The notes under the pieces: model-generated
Seen by the model: the letters and a program-made list of their open reading frames with translations, nothing else
Told to the model about the DNA's origin: nothing
Database searches by the model: none
Part shown: piece after piece, positions 12,032 through 22,619 of the stretch
Layout of the letters: every line of letters starts with the position of its first letter
How positions within the stretch are numbered: the first letter of the stretch is position 1
Position numbers and translations under genes: made by a program
NCBI RefSeq assembly: GCF_000143415.4
Contig: NW_003314400.1
Span: 7,238-71,237, forward strand
Origin: Selaginella moellendorffii
Taxonomy: Eukaryota > Streptophyta > Lycopodiopsida > Selaginellales > Selaginellaceae
DNA length: 64,000 nt
Reading direction: 5' to 3'

Positions 12032-12189
12032 CTTCTTAACCTGCTTCTCAGTTCTTTGCTTACACTACTAACATATAGGGCAAGAATAGATGTAATTTGC
12101 TACATCATTTTCCATACTAGACTAGAAAAATCCCTTTTTCAATAAAGCAAGAGTTTTTCATTTACCACCATATCCCACTACCAGAACAT

Positions 12190-12762
12190 TGTAAGCAACC
12201 AAAGGGAACGACTCGAGAGACGGTCCATAGAGTTCAAATATAGAGGGAAAGGGCCCATGAACAAGAGTGCACCCCCTTTTCCAATCGGTTAAGGGTCTTG
12301 GGATATTTGGGGTTAAGCGTCCTTGGGTTTGAATAGTATTGGGTTGGGTGACCTCCCGGGAAGTCCAAATACAGGAGCGTTACATTTGGTATCGGAGTGG
12401 TTTCGGGTCCGACTCTGTTGGTTGGCTAGTTTGCTCCCGCTGGGCTCGACCCGAGGCTAGTCTAGTTTGCTCCCGCTGAGCTCGACCCGAGGGGTAGGGT
12501 GTCGGGAGAGCTACGGCTCTCAGCTTCCGTTCACGAGGGCGTGAATTTGTAGGGAAGCATGGTGGATTGTAAGCAACCAAAGGGAACGACTCGAGAGACG
12601 ATCCATGGGGTTCAAATATAGAGGGAAAGGGCCCATGAACAAGAGTGCACCTCTTTTTCTAATCGGTTAAGGGTCTTAGGATATTTGGGGTTAAGCGTCC
12701 TTGGGTTTGAATAGTACTAGGCTGGGTGACCTCCCGGGAAGTCCAAATACAGGAGCGTTACA
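12190..12762 (+). mobile_element. TRIM retrotransposon, complete, with AACAT target duplication
   Basis: A 573-bp miniature LTR element. Two 195-bp LTRs (12190-12384 and 12568-12762) run TGTAAGCAACC...GAGCGTTACA. The primer site TGGTATCGGAG is at 12387-12397, two bases inside the left LTR. A short purine-rich GGGAAGCATGGTGG precedes the right LTR. Perfect 5-bp duplications AACAT flank it at 12185-12189 and 12763-12767. No coding capacity, so it depends on proteins from other elements. It is inserted in the old gypsy relic. Confidence 0.95.
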
Positions 12763-13247
12763 AACATTATGATGTTCCTATAGAAACAATTATTGCAAAT
12801 CCTTAGAGGGAAGATATAATTTTTTTTACTTATAGAAAATAAGCTTGTCCTGAACTGAGAAGTGAAGTTTTACATTGACACAACTAACAACTTTGCTACT
12901 TCACTACCAAGGTTTTGCTTCGACAACTCTACATGGTGCAAGATTACTTTTGCCAATGGATCACTTCCATATGAAGCCCAAACATCCTCCAACCAGTCTA
13001 AATTGATTGTTGACATTGTTTGGAACTAAGTCTGACAACTCAATGTGTCTTTACTAGGTTTATAGATGATTTCAATATCGAATCTAGCGAGCTTCTCTTT
13101 CCAAAGAGTCTACTGCAGCATAAACTTTAGCTACATAACAAAGTAAATTAATTACGCCACCACCAACATATGCCCAAGAAAGTTCAATTGCAATTGTCCA
13201 AAAGTGATTTTACTTTCCATAGCATATAATTTATGTTCATGCAACTT

Positions 13248-13600
13248 CTAAAATACTATTTCTAAGTGTTTCAAACAATCCTTTAATGTTTCACTAAAGA
13301 TTAGAATATTGTCGATATATAGGATAACAAATGTGTCTAAATAATCTCTAAATATTCTATCCATCATTGTATTGAATGTGGCTGAAGCATTACATAACCT
13401 AAATGGCATGACAAGGAACTCATAAGATCCATACCGAGTTTTAAAGGTTTTTTTCTCCATATCTTGATTTACCACCCATATTTGATGATACTTGGACTGA
13501 AAATCAAGTTGCGTAAAATACTTAGTGTTTAAGAGTTGGTCAAACAAATCATCAATGCGTAACAAAAAGGACCAATGCTCTATAAGATGACTTAGTGAGA
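13248..13600 (-). pseudogene. Reverse transcriptase relic of the old gypsy element
   Basis: The translation holds LRIDDLFDQL, FTQLDFQSKYHQI, TRYGSYEFLVMPFRLCNA and YIDNILIFS, in RT order. The YxDD box reads YIDN, which has lost its second Asp. It lacks the deletion seen in the nested chromovirus RT. Surrounding sequence (12768-13247) is RNase H-like debris with many stops. Confidence 0.85.
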
Positions 13601-13900
13601 TATGACCTTTATCAAAAAGCTTTGTCAGTTACTTCTTGAGTTCAGCCACCTCCTTGATGTTTAAACAATATAAAGCTTTTCTAGGTGGTTTAAAACCTAG
13701 AACAATCTCAATCCGATAATCAATCTCACGGATAAGAGGTAATATTGGTAGTAAATCCTTTGGAAAGATATTTACATTTCATGCTAATAACTCCAATATT
13801 TCCTTTAGTACAGGATAAACTTTATCACCAATTCGAACTGGGTCACTATCACCCTCAGCTTCCATCACTTGAACTTAAAAGGTCTAACATCCCTTCTTAG

Positions 13901-15626
13901 TGTGAGACATAAAATCCCTAGGCCCCAAAGTGGAGCCGAAAAGGGTGCCACGTGGTAGTGGCCGAAGCGAAAGCCAAACGAGCGTAACACGTTTGGACTA
14001 AAAGCTCCGACTTGGAAGGTCGAGAGCAGGAGTGGAACTCCCAACAAAGTGCTCGAGGAGCGAGCATGAGGCAACTAATAAGCAAGGCTCCAAAAAGGGA
14101 CCCAAAAAGGACCAACACATGACACATGGAAGTGTCCAAGATGGATCCGAGATGGATCTGAGACGGAGTCCGAAATAGAGTCCGAGATGGGGTCCGAGAT
14201 GGAGTCTGAGATGGACCCGAAGTGGGGTCCGAGATGGACCCAAGATGGAGTCCGAGATGGACTCGAGATGGAGTCCGAGATGGACCGAGATGGAGTTCGA
14301 GATGGACCCAAGATAGAGTCCAAAATGGACCCAAGATGGAGTCTGAGATGGACCGAGATGGAGTCCAAGATGGACCCGAGATGGAGTCCGAGATGGACCC
14401 GAGGTGGAGTCCAAGATGGACCCGAGGTGGAGTCCGAAGTCGAGACCGAGACCGAGACCGAGACCGGGACTGAGACCAAGACTGAGACCAGGACCGAGAC
14501 CGAGACCAAGACCGGGATTGAGACCGAGACCGAGGCCAAGGCCGAGCCCAAGCCCAAGTCCAAGTCCGAGTCCGAGTCCGAATCCAAGTCCGAGTCCGAG
14601 TTCAAATCCAAGTCCGAGTCCAAGTTCGAGTCCGAGTTCGAGTCTGAGAGGGTGAAAGCCCAAAGCGTTCGTCTCCTAGACCATGGGGGGTTTGGTGAGC
14701 TCCAAAAGTATAGTAAGGGGGAGGACTGCAGTGGAGCTAGTTTGGCCCAAGAAGGCCAGACCTATTGTTGGGTGATGAACTGACCATTGGGAAGTCCAAG
14801 ACTAGAGTGAATATGGACCAACAAGCGGGGTAGCTTGGTGAAGTGTTCAAGAGCCGGCTCTAGTTCCCCCGGGAGATCGTCTAGCCAATGCTCCCAGTCC
14901 AAGTGTGGGTGGCACTACTTACTTGGATACCAGGCGTGGCTCAACGGAACCTCGCTCTAAGCCTATGGCTAGAGCACATAAAGGCGGAAGGTGGGGAGAG
15001 TACCCACGGGGCTCGCGTAGGCCCACGGTGTTCCAAAATGTTATCCCAGAGTCCCAAATGGGGAAAAGGAGGAAGAGCAGTCCTCTAGTGTAGTGACTAA
15101 GGATACAGTCACATGGTGAGGAAGTCCCAGAGGACCATGGGACTTAGTGGTCGGGCCTGTAGGCCTTGATCTAGTGATAGTGTTGGCGAATATGGCCATG
15201 GACAGAAAAGGGACTTGGTAGGAATTGACAAAGGGATACTGGGGAAGGCTATTCCCCATGTCTGTAAGCATCCTAAGGATGCTAAGGAGTGGATATGGGT
15301 TAACCACTTGCGGACAGATGGCTCAGTCTTGGAGAGACGGGATTGTGATGCAAGTGGTATTGGACCACTAATGTGGCAAAGGTGAATGGACATGGCCTTA
15401 GCGTAACGGGCCGATATGTCAATGGTACCTTTGGGTGTTGGTCTTGGGACCGGACACATGGAGCACTTGGACTAAGTGTTAGGGATGAGTGGCATGGATG
15501 CCATCCTCGGGGCTACCAAGTCTCAAGTCCTGAATTGGACTTAAGGAGGTTGTGAATGAAACTCCTCCAAATGGTCAAAGGTGTGGTTAAGTGACTAAAG
15601 TAGAATGGAAAAATTAGTCGTTTACA
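13901..15626. mobile_element. Solo LTR (1726 bp) with CTTAG target duplication
   Basis: It runs TGTGAGACATAAAATCCC...GTCGTTTACA and is flanked by perfect 5-bp duplications CTTAG at 13896-13900 and 15627-15631. There is no partner LTR or internal region, the expected product of LTR-LTR recombination. The central portion is shared, inverted, with 43444-45606 and more distantly with the chromovirus LTRs (CTATACTTTTGG, GGGCTTTCACC on one strand). It contains a long low-complexity array at 14148-14650. Confidence 0.92.
14148..14650. repeat. GAGATGGA(C/G)TCC / GAGACC / AAGTCC array
   Basis: About 500 bp of imperfect 6- and 12-bp units that change composition along the array: GAGATGGAGTCC-like first, then GAGACCGAGACC-like, then AAGTCCGAGTCC-like. 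This creates open frames of up to 200 codons on both strands, none of which resembles a protein. Confidence 0.9.
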
Positions 15627-15992
15627 CTTAGCTGCTTTTTGAGTGGCTCTTGCAATAAAAAATTTAGCATTCTAATCCTTTGAGGAGTGTTTTTGCAATT
15701 AGAAGGACACATCATAAGTCCTTCTATATGACTTTATCTAGCACCATAAATCCTTTTAATATATTTGTTGAAGAAATTTATACCAAACACCATATAAAAA
15801 CTTGGTATCTTCAACACTACCAAGTCCAATCTCTTTTTTCACTTGAATATTTTTATTGGAACATCACTCACAAATTTTCTAGCTACTTGCCCACCTTCCA
15901 CAAAATAGAAATGTATGGGTAACATGCCCTTAGCTTTCAATCTTAATAACTTTATTAAGTCCTTAGATATTATGTTGTGCATAGCTCTTATG

Positions 15993-16265
15993 TCAATTAT
16001 CAATCAGATTTAGTATCCATAGATAAAGCTTACAAGATACATTAGTGCTTGCATTCACTGTGAAAAAAGCTTGAGGGAAGTAATAAAAGTAACTCACCTC
16101 TTCTTCCTCATAATTTACATTAACAATCTCATCAACCCTTTCAACTTTGCCACCACCATCTTCCCTCATGACATTAATACAAGATATTATCTTATGCTTG
16201 TTAGGACATTCCGAGGACCTATATCTTACCTCTTCATAATGAAAGCAATAACCCATACTACCCAT
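15993..16265 (-). pseudogene. Gag zinc-knuckle relic of the old gypsy element
   Basis: The phrase CFHYEEVRYRSSECPN resembles a CCHC knuckle CFxCGExGHRSSECPN with the second Cys and the His replaced. It lies upstream of the RT relic on the same strand, as expected for gag-pol order. The solo LTR separates them. Confidence 0.6.
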
Positions 16266-16475
16266 TTTACTAGAAGTAGGTTTTGCAAATCATTATTGCT
16301 TGTACCCACCATAAGGAAGAACAAAGGGCCTAAGACCAAAAAAAGCCATTAGTGGTCACAAACCACCATCTTTATTAACCATTATTTGTGCCCAAAGTGG
16401 AACTTCCCTTCCATTATTTTTGATCATTTTGTTTATTCCCAAAGTTTTTATTTGTGTCCAAGGTAACAATATATA

Positions 16476-17300
16476 TGTAAGCTCCTGAGTTTGGACTTCC
16501 CGGGAGGTCACCCAGCCCAGTACTATTCAAACCCAAGGACGCTTAACTCCAAGTATCCCAAGACCCTTAACCGATTGGAAAAGGGGGTGCACTCTTGTTC
16601 ATGGGCCCTTTCCCTCTATATTTGAACCCTATGGATCGTCTCTCAAGTCGTTCCCTTTGGTTGCTTACAATCTACCACGCTTCCCTGCAAGTTCACGCCC
16701 TCGTGAATAGAAGCTGAGAGCCGTAGCTCTCTCGAGAGCCCCGTTCTCTTGACACCCAGCCAGATTGACTCGAGAGCCCTGTTCTCTTGACACCCAGCCA
16801 GATGTCAATCAACATGTGGTGTGATTCCCTTAGCCAACCAACAAGTTCACGCCCTCGTGAATGGAAGCTGAGAGCCGTAGCTCTCCCGAGAGCCCCGTTC
16901 TCTTGACACCCAGCCAGATGTCAATCAACATGTGGTGTGATTCCCTTAGCCAACCAACAAGTTCACGCCCTCGTGAATGGAAGCTGAGAGCCGTAGCTCT
17001 CCCGAGAGCCCCGTTCTCTTGACACCCAGCCAGATGTCAATCAACATGTGGTGTGATTCCCTTAGCCAACCAACAGAGTCGGACCTGAGACCGCTCCGAT
17101 ACCAAATGTAAACTCCTGAGTTTGGACTTCCCGAGAGGTCACCCAGCCCAGTATTATTCAAACCCAAGGACGCTTAACTCTAAGTATCCCAAGACCCTTA
17201 ACCGATTGGAAAAGGGGGTGCACTCTTGTTCATGGGCCCTTTCCCTCTATATTTGAACCCTATAGATCGTCTCTCAAGTCGTTCCTTTTGGTTGCTTACA
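16476..17300 (-). mobile_element. TRIM retrotransposon with an expanded interior, ATATA target duplication
   Basis: LTRs at 16476-16669 and 17107-17300 (194 bp each), read TGTAAGC...GCTTACA. Perfect ATATA duplications lie at 16471-16475 and 17301-17305. The primer site next to the right LTR reads CTCCGATACCAAA on the plus strand (TTTGGTATCGGAG on the minus). The interior is 437 bp, against about 183 bp in the sister element at 12190, because a roughly 117-bp segment is repeated. Confidence 0.93.
16690..17090. repeat. Tandem repeat inside the TRIM, about 117-bp unit
   Basis: AAGTTCACGCCCTCGTGAAT starts units at about 16690, 16843 and 16959. Each is followed by GAAGCTGAGAGCCGTAGCTC and GACACCCAGCCAGATGTCAA. 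The first unit carries an additional duplication of the GAGAGCC..CCAGATG portion around 16731-16803. Confidence 0.88.
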
Positions 17301-17309
17301 ATATAGTTG

Positions 17310-18840
17310 CTAATATTGTTGCATGAGTGAGTGACTAAAGGCAACCTATTGTGTTGCTTTTTTACACTCTATATATATCTTTGGCTTAAACTTTAAAATC
17401 TCATTATGAGAAAGTGAATTTGAACCTTCTAGGAAATAACTTCAAACATCTTTGTCACTCATATTTGCAATCATAATGTGCTTTTATGAATTAACAATCA
17501 CAAATCACTACACTTCACAGTAAATTGATACAAGGAGGTAAAACATATGTTTTATATGTTTTTTGGTTTTCTCCACAGCTGTCCAGTGGGCAATATATAT
17601 ATCATCTCATACAATGTGTCAGCTTCTTGCCAAATGGTTTATTATTAAGATCACTAGCATGATTTAATCCTAGAGAAGGTGAATTATAATAATTCAAGTA
17701 TTCAAAAACCAACTAAGTCTCCAACCATTTGGACTCAGAACCTCGCCAGCGACTAAAATTGAAATTGTGTATGCTCTAGAGACATGTGTTACACTTAAAC
17801 CCTAACATGCAACTCTAAATCCTAAACAAAAAACATAATACAAGAAGGTTGGAGCAGGTAAACTGTAAAACCCTTCATGATGTATGTTACCCTGGGAGAA
17901 TTAATGACTACAAAATTATGATTGAAATAGAAAATGGTTGTCAAATATCAAGCATATCACTTGATCTGGTAAAAAAACTTACGCTCCCTATATATCATAG
18001 TTCACAGTTACATGTATTTTTTAATAAGACCATGTGCAAATGATCAATTGAAAGAAGGATATGGAATTGAAGATTTATCTTATAAATTTGGAAATTTTCT
18101 AGAGAGGAGAACATTCAGTGTTATATGAAAAGCTCTTCTGAGACTAGATTTCTTAAAGATGATAAGCATGTGGTAATTATTGACTTTAAAAATCACATTG
18201 TTACTTTTAAATGCAATGAATCAAGGTTGGTGGCACAGATTTCAATCTTCACATGGTATATATGAGGTGAGTAAAAATAAATTCAAAGATATGAATAACT
18301 TATGTTGGTGTTCTAACACTCCAAGAGATATTAGTTTGGCTGCAGAAAAAGTTTGTGCCTTTAGAAAACTTTCCAGATTTCCTTAGGGTGAGAAGACTTA
18401 GATGAACTTTGGGATCTCCCACGCTTCATTTTAAGAAAATAATAAAAACGGAATAATATTTGTGCTTAGGATCAATCACAATGGCATCGCAAGCAGCACC
18501 AACACTCCTTTCAACTTATACAGAGTGGATCTTACAGGCAATCACGAACATCCCCAATTGGAAACATCTCAAATTAATAGCATTACATTTATGATCTCTT
18601 CAGCATCATCCAAGAGCCCACAAGAACACTGATCAAGCAGCAATAGTGATCTCACTTGGGACTTAGATTGTAGTCAGAAACCATTGGAGCTAGTGTGTCT
18701 CTAGTAGGGATTACCAGCACAAGGTGGCAGCAAACGTTCAAAAGGCCCATGAAACTCTTGAGGTCACGATGTTTGGCTGTAAACAGCATCTAAACAATTG
18801 CCAAGCGCTCGTCCAAGTGTCATTTTGCCCATACACTCTG
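17310..18840. other. AT-rich DNA with a possible protease relic
   Basis: Mostly unrecognised. The plus-strand frame at 17849-18043 reads INDYKIMIEIENGCQISSIS and then LDLVKKLTLP, which loosely recalls a decayed retropepsin (VLIDSGSTHNFIS...KKLGLP). I give this low weight. Nothing else is identifiable. Confidence 0.35.
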
Positions 18841-18849
18841 ATAATGTAA

Positions 18850-19340
18850 TTCCTTTAGAAATTCTACGGTGTCAAACAAGCACTTTTGGCATATGTAGTG
18901 ATCATAACATTCCATGCTAAGAAAACTGTCCATGAGACAAGGTTTCTTTGAGGCATTGAATCAAAGAGATTGTGAATCCAGTGACAATAACATACAAGGT
19001 AGCTCATGCAAACTACGTTCCACTCTAGAATTTGATAAAAAACAAGCCTTGCACGTACATTTGCCAATCACATTCCATGTCACTACATTCTTCCCGGGCA
19101 CGGAATAAAAAGCGTGCAAAGCTGATGATTATGAATGTAATCTTGGAGCAGGATTTTCCATGGAAAGGAGTCTGGGGCGCGAATGGAGTCAAACATGCAG
19201 ACCAGAGCTCCTGCATTTGCCATGCCTTCGAATCCTGTGGTGTGGCAACACCAAAGATCTAAGCGATGCTTGCAAGATCCACGCTTTTGAAGGAACATGT
19301 TACGAACAACGTCTACATTGCGAATCTCCTCGTCCAAATG
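18850..19340 (-). pseudogene. PPR protein relic
   Basis: Minus-strand frames contain HNLFDSMPQRNLVSWTVF and WNVMITTYAK, the signature phrases of plant PLS-type PPR motifs (LFDxMPxRNxVSW). Frames change and stops accumulate over the next 250 bases (19083-19337). PPR proteins bind organellar RNA; this copy cannot. Confidence 0.7.
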
Positions 19341-19940
19341 CGATATCCCGGCGCTTAAAAGCTTCCTAAGATGACAAGGGTTTAGGGTTTATCATTCCCT
19401 CGATTTTCCAATATCAAACCCCGCCAAGGATCCAACGCCAGTGCCAGTGGAGGATGATCCCAAGAGCTTGTATGGTGCTACAGTGAGAGTGGCAGTCTAG
19501 TGTGGTGGGATTTTGAGATCCCTAACTGGGATTTCTATGACGAATGTAGAGTGTCCTTAAGGCGGCCAGTTTTGCAAAGAGCTCTGATGAGTATGGTGTA
19601 GACCGTGACTCCTGGCTTGAATCCTTGGACCTTTGCTTTGTCCAGCATCATGGGCAATAATCATCGCTGCAAATGTATATGGCAATACATGGCAGCTCTA
19701 GAGCACTTCCACTGGGATTTCTCTCCACCATTTGCCCTCGTGTAAGTTCTCGCTCTTTCCTCTTTGCTGGATTTGAATCCATTGTTGTGATTTTTGTGGT
19801 TCTTCCAGCTCACAAGAATTTGTCATCTGATCGAATTCTCATGCTGGATTTGGTACTGTGGACTGTCGATGAGCACATCTCTTCGTCACCTCTACGGACA
19901 GTGATCTCTCTAGTGCGTTGCACTCGCTGCAGATGAAGAA
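19341..19940. other. No gene recognised
   Basis: An 87-codon open stretch at 19673-19936 lacks motifs. The base composition is closer to the genic neighbours than to the AT-rich zones, so decayed gene debris is possible. Confidence 0.35.
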
Positions 19941-20219
19941 CTACAACGTTCTTCTGGCATGCAACTCTCGGCCTCCCCGGCTCTCCTTGCCGCAGCTTCG
20001 GTAGTATGGCAGTGGGGTAAGCTCGCTAGAGCAGAAGGCCTGGTAGCACAGACAATCGTGAGCAGAGGCGGTGACTAGAGCATTCCAGGAGAGAACGCTG
20101 CGCTGGGGCATCCTCTCAAAAAGATCTTTCGCCTCACGGATATGCCCGTTCTGGGCATATGCCACCACCACCGCGTTCCAGGACACGTGGCTCTTTCGGC
20201 GGATGCGATCGAATGTCAC
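19941..20219 (-). pseudogene. PPR protein fragment
   Basis: The frame reads VSWNAVVVAYAQNGHIREAK, then LFERMPQRSVLSWNAL, about two PLS-type PPR repeats. It has no start or tail domain and is bounded by unrelated sequence. It lies on the same strand as the PPR relics at 18850-19340 and 20963-21735, so these may be pieces of one former locus. Confidence 0.8.
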
Positions 20220-20763
20220 CAGGGAGTTTTTATAAATTCGTCACCGCCACCATCTTCTCCTCCACTATCATTTACGCTGCCAACAACGCTACTTTTACCT
20301 TTGTCTCCATCGCCGCCAATATACACTCCAGCTCCGCCACCACCTAGTCCCAGCCTCGCTTCCGCCACCACACACTCCACCCCGCCACCACCTTGTCCAG
20401 ACGTCCAGCACAAGATTCTCCGCCAGTGACACTAGAGAAGCAGGAATCTTTACAGGCCTTCCACAAGGATATTTGCGCACTGCTCCAACAAGCGGCTTTG
20501 ACGCTCAGCCAAAAGCCTCCGGAATCGATGCTTTTGAGTGTGACCCTGGGAGAAAGGATGATTGCTCCACAGCAACAGAGAACAGGAGAGTTTGGGGAAA
20601 GCTACTGAGAGCTCGACGTCTCAGTGTAAATGCTGTGAAAGTGAAGGATGGAAACCTAGTCGGGAGCTCAGCTCGCCAGGTGCTGTCACCAGTGCCCGAG
20701 ACGAAGGAAAGTGGACGTGGAGAAGGTTTTGTTCGGATCCGGGATGGAGGAAGCGGCAAAAGG
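20220..20763. other. Pro/Ser-coding low-complexity segment and unassigned DNA
   Basis: 20240-20400 is CCA/CCG/TCC-rich and gives open frames rich in Pro and Ser on one strand and Gly on the other. No domain is recognisable, and 20400-20763 has no identifiable feature. Confidence 0.4.
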
Positions 20764-20979
20764 CAAAAGACTGCCAAGCAAATCGAGGAGATTGCGCTGG
20801 GATTGGAGGCAAGCAAGGTTCCTTTCCTCTGGGTGATACGATCAAACTCTGTTCTTGGCATGGACGAGGAAGGTTTCGTGAGCAGGACTGGCGGGAGAGG
20901 ATTGTTTGTGAGCTGGGCGCTGCAGCTAGAGATCTTGCAGCACGAATCAACCGGGGCTTTTGTCACTCACTGTTCATGA
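20764..20979 (+). pseudogene. UGT fragment fused to an antisense PPR fragment
   Basis: The frame reads AKQIEEIALGLEASKVPFLW, then RTGGRGLFVSWALQLEIL and THCS, followed by TGA. This matches residues about 133-202 of the C-terminal part of the UGT at 23503-24429, up to the first third of the PSPG box. The sequence then switches abruptly to antisense PPR DNA. It also lacks the FYK triplet present in the intact copy. It is an orphan exon-like piece, not a gene. Confidence 0.9.
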
Positions 20980-21735
20980 GTTCGAATGTCCGAATGGCCG
21001 CCTGGGCCTCACCGGCTCGAGGGTAGGCCGCGACCATGGCGTCGTAAGAAGTTACGTGTGGAGGGATTTGCCGAAAGACAGCCTCGGCACTGGGCAGTGA
21101 TCCACACCTCGCAAACATCTGGACGAGAAAGCTTCTGGAGTGGAGGCTCGCCTGGTTGGCTTCTCCGAGAGGAGTGACCCCGACATGGTTGGCTTCCACG
21201 CCTTCCAAGTCCATTCCAGTGAGAGCTCGGATGGCCTCGCGGCAGTGGTGGCTGTTTCCAAAGGCCGTGATCATCGCAGTCGGCTCGGTCGAAGACTGTG
21301 ACGGCGTCCGCCAGGCTGCGGCATTTCCCATACATGCTCCTTTCATCCTTGTCAAGGATTACATCAAAGATCTTCGTTGCCTGAGCAAACGCTTGCAGCA
21401 TTGTAGTCTGAGCGACTACGTCCTTCTCAGGCATGAGAGCATACATCCTCTAGGCATTTTCATTTTCCCTGGCTTTGGCATACGCAGTGTTCATCGCAGT
21501 GTGCACGTAAAATGTTTGGTTTCTCCATCGCATAAAAAAACGCTTCGCTCCTTCCAGCCGGTCGTGCGCTTCATAGGCTGATATCAGAGCACCCCAAAAA
21601 ACCGGATTTCTCTCTCCTGCCCCCTTTCTGGGTACCATCACAGACTACATTCGTCTCGGGCATTCGATCAAATAGTTCTTGGGTTTGATCCAAGTTCCTA
21701 TCAACTGCATAGCGTCGTATCATCACGACCCATGG
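20963..21735 (-). pseudogene. PPR protein pseudogene
   Basis: Minus-strand frames include VFRQIPPHVTSYDAMVAAYP, MPEKDVVAQTTMLQAFAQ, FWGALISAYEAHDRLEGAKR and TAMNTAYAKA, all PPR-like, but in different frames and with at least two frame changes. Homologous sequence appears on the plus strand at 51939-52895 and 59458-60420. This antisense block sits upstream of the uncharacterised gene, as the inverted segments do in the other two modules. Confidence 0.85.
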
Positions 21736-21856
21736 CCCCACATGAGATTCGCAAGGAAAACATTGGAGCTATGGTGGCCGCTCAAAGTCCTGTGAATTTC
21801 TTTCACCCTTTCCCGGACAGCAAAGAAAGAAACCTCGCTACCTTTTGTGAAACTTC

Positions 21857-21863
21857 TATATAA
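21857..21863 (+). promoter_or_regulatory. TATA box of the uncharacterised gene, copy 1
   Basis: TATATAA lies 34 bases upstream of the ATG at 21897, inside a block (TTTTGTGAAACTTCTATATA...) conserved in all three copies (53165 and 60680). A start about 30 bases downstream would leave almost no 5' leader, so transcription may begin elsewhere. Confidence 0.55.
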
Positions 21864-21896
21864 GAGTTCCAAGAATTAGGTTTTGATAGGATTCTC

Positions 21897-22619
21897 ATGG
21901 GACGTAGCAAAGAATTAATTGTAGAACTCCCAAGGGTAATGAAAGTGGAGAGGATTTTATTCTCTTCCAACACCAACAATCTCGAGTGTGAAGTATTTGG
22001 GAAAGAGGAGCAAGATGGAGAGTGGAAGTTTTTGGGTAAGACAGGTCGAGAAGCAAGATTCAAGCTCACTAAGCTGAGATTCATCCTTGTCAAACCTCTC
22101 TCTGGATTTGAGGTATCTACAATTGTGAGTTTCTATGGCAAGGACGATGCCCAAAAGCCCGTGGAGGAGTTGGAGTTGAAATACGTCAATCCTCGACATG
22201 TGGACTATCAAAAACCTTTTAAAGTCGGCCAGCTTTCTAAGGACACTCTTGTCACGAAAGCAATTGTTCGATCCAATCTTCGGTACTACAAGTTCCGGTT
22301 GTGGGGCAACATAGAGTACCCCTGCCAGTGGTGGTTTCCAATGGGACACTATGACCAGGACAAGCCCAACCCTAAATCGCGAGAGTTGACCATCAGATAC
22401 TTTGATGTGAAGAACGAAGGGAAGTTAACGCTAGCGCCTCAATGCAAGTTGAAAGTTTTTGAGAGGACTTCCACTCGTCACTCAGAGTGCGAGGAATTTG
22501 ATCTACACAATCTTCCACAAAAGAAGCAGCCAAGCATTCGACAAAAGAAGCTGCCAAGCAGATGGGATTTTGTTAAAAAGCTACTATACTTTGCTTTAAA
22601 GGTTTTTCAAAGGAATTAA
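21897..22619 (+). CDS. Uncharacterised 240-residue protein, intact
   Basis: A single-exon open frame from a good ATG. I do not recognise the family. It reads as two beta-rich halves: residues about 5-80 (KELIVELPRVMKVERILFSS, then WKFLGKTGREARFKLTKLRF) and about 120-200 (FRLWGNIEYPCQWWFPM, ELTIRYFDVKNEGKLTLAP), followed by a basic C-terminal tail. There is no signal peptide or membrane segment. Two paralogues lie in the window: 53205-53918 (intact, most differences near the C-terminus) and 60720-61060 (split by a retroelement). Conservation of frame across copies, while adjacent PPR and UGT sequences are decayed, argues that this protein is or was under selection. The next gene downstream on the same strand is a UGT, 325 bases away. 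Confidence 0.75.
   Translation: MGRSKELIVELPRVMKVERILFSSNTNNLECEVFGKEEQDGEWKFLGKTGREARFKLTKLRFILVKPLSGFEVSTIVSFYGKDDAQKPVEELELKYVNPRHVDYQKPFKVGQLSKDTLVTKAIVRSNLRYYKFRLWGNIEYPCQWWFPMGHYDQDKPNPKSRELTIRYFDVKNEGKLTLAPQCKLKVFERTSTRHSECEEFDLHNLPQKKQPSIRQKKLPSRWDFVKKLLYFALKVFQRN

Larger units (their letters stand above)
3540..16470 (-). mobile_element. Old degenerate Ty3/gypsy element hosting nested insertions
   Basis: Fragments of one minus-strand gypsy polyprotein occur in the correct order from high to low coordinates: a gag zinc-knuckle relic near 16.1-16.3 kb, reverse transcriptase at 13.25-13.6 kb, RNase H-like debris at 12.8-13.2 kb, then integrase split between 12032-12180 and 4124-4620, and the integrase tail near 3637-3825. 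The pieces are separated by a chromovirus (4621-12031), a TRIM (12190-12762) and a solo LTR (13901-15626). The sequence left of 4620 and right of 12032 aligns with adjacent parts of the integrase region of the nested chromovirus, which shows that the insertion split a continuous gene. Outer LTRs were not identified, so both limits are approximate. Confidence 0.7.

Noticed and set aside
4616-12036. TTACA as target duplication of the chromovirus
   Set aside because: TTACA at the right end is shared by both LTRs, so it belongs to the LTR. The true right flank is CTTCT and does not match.
14187-14783. Open frames of 80-220 codons on both strands
   Set aside because: They arise from the 6/12-bp array of a solo LTR. 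Composition is restricted to a few residues, there are no domains, and both strands are open at once.
17849-18043. Functional small gene
   Set aside because: At best a decayed retropepsin-like segment; no clear active site (DTG or DSG) remains.
20220-20429. Possible proline-rich protein gene
   Set aside because: Only short CCA/CCG-rich frames with no start context, signal peptide or homology.
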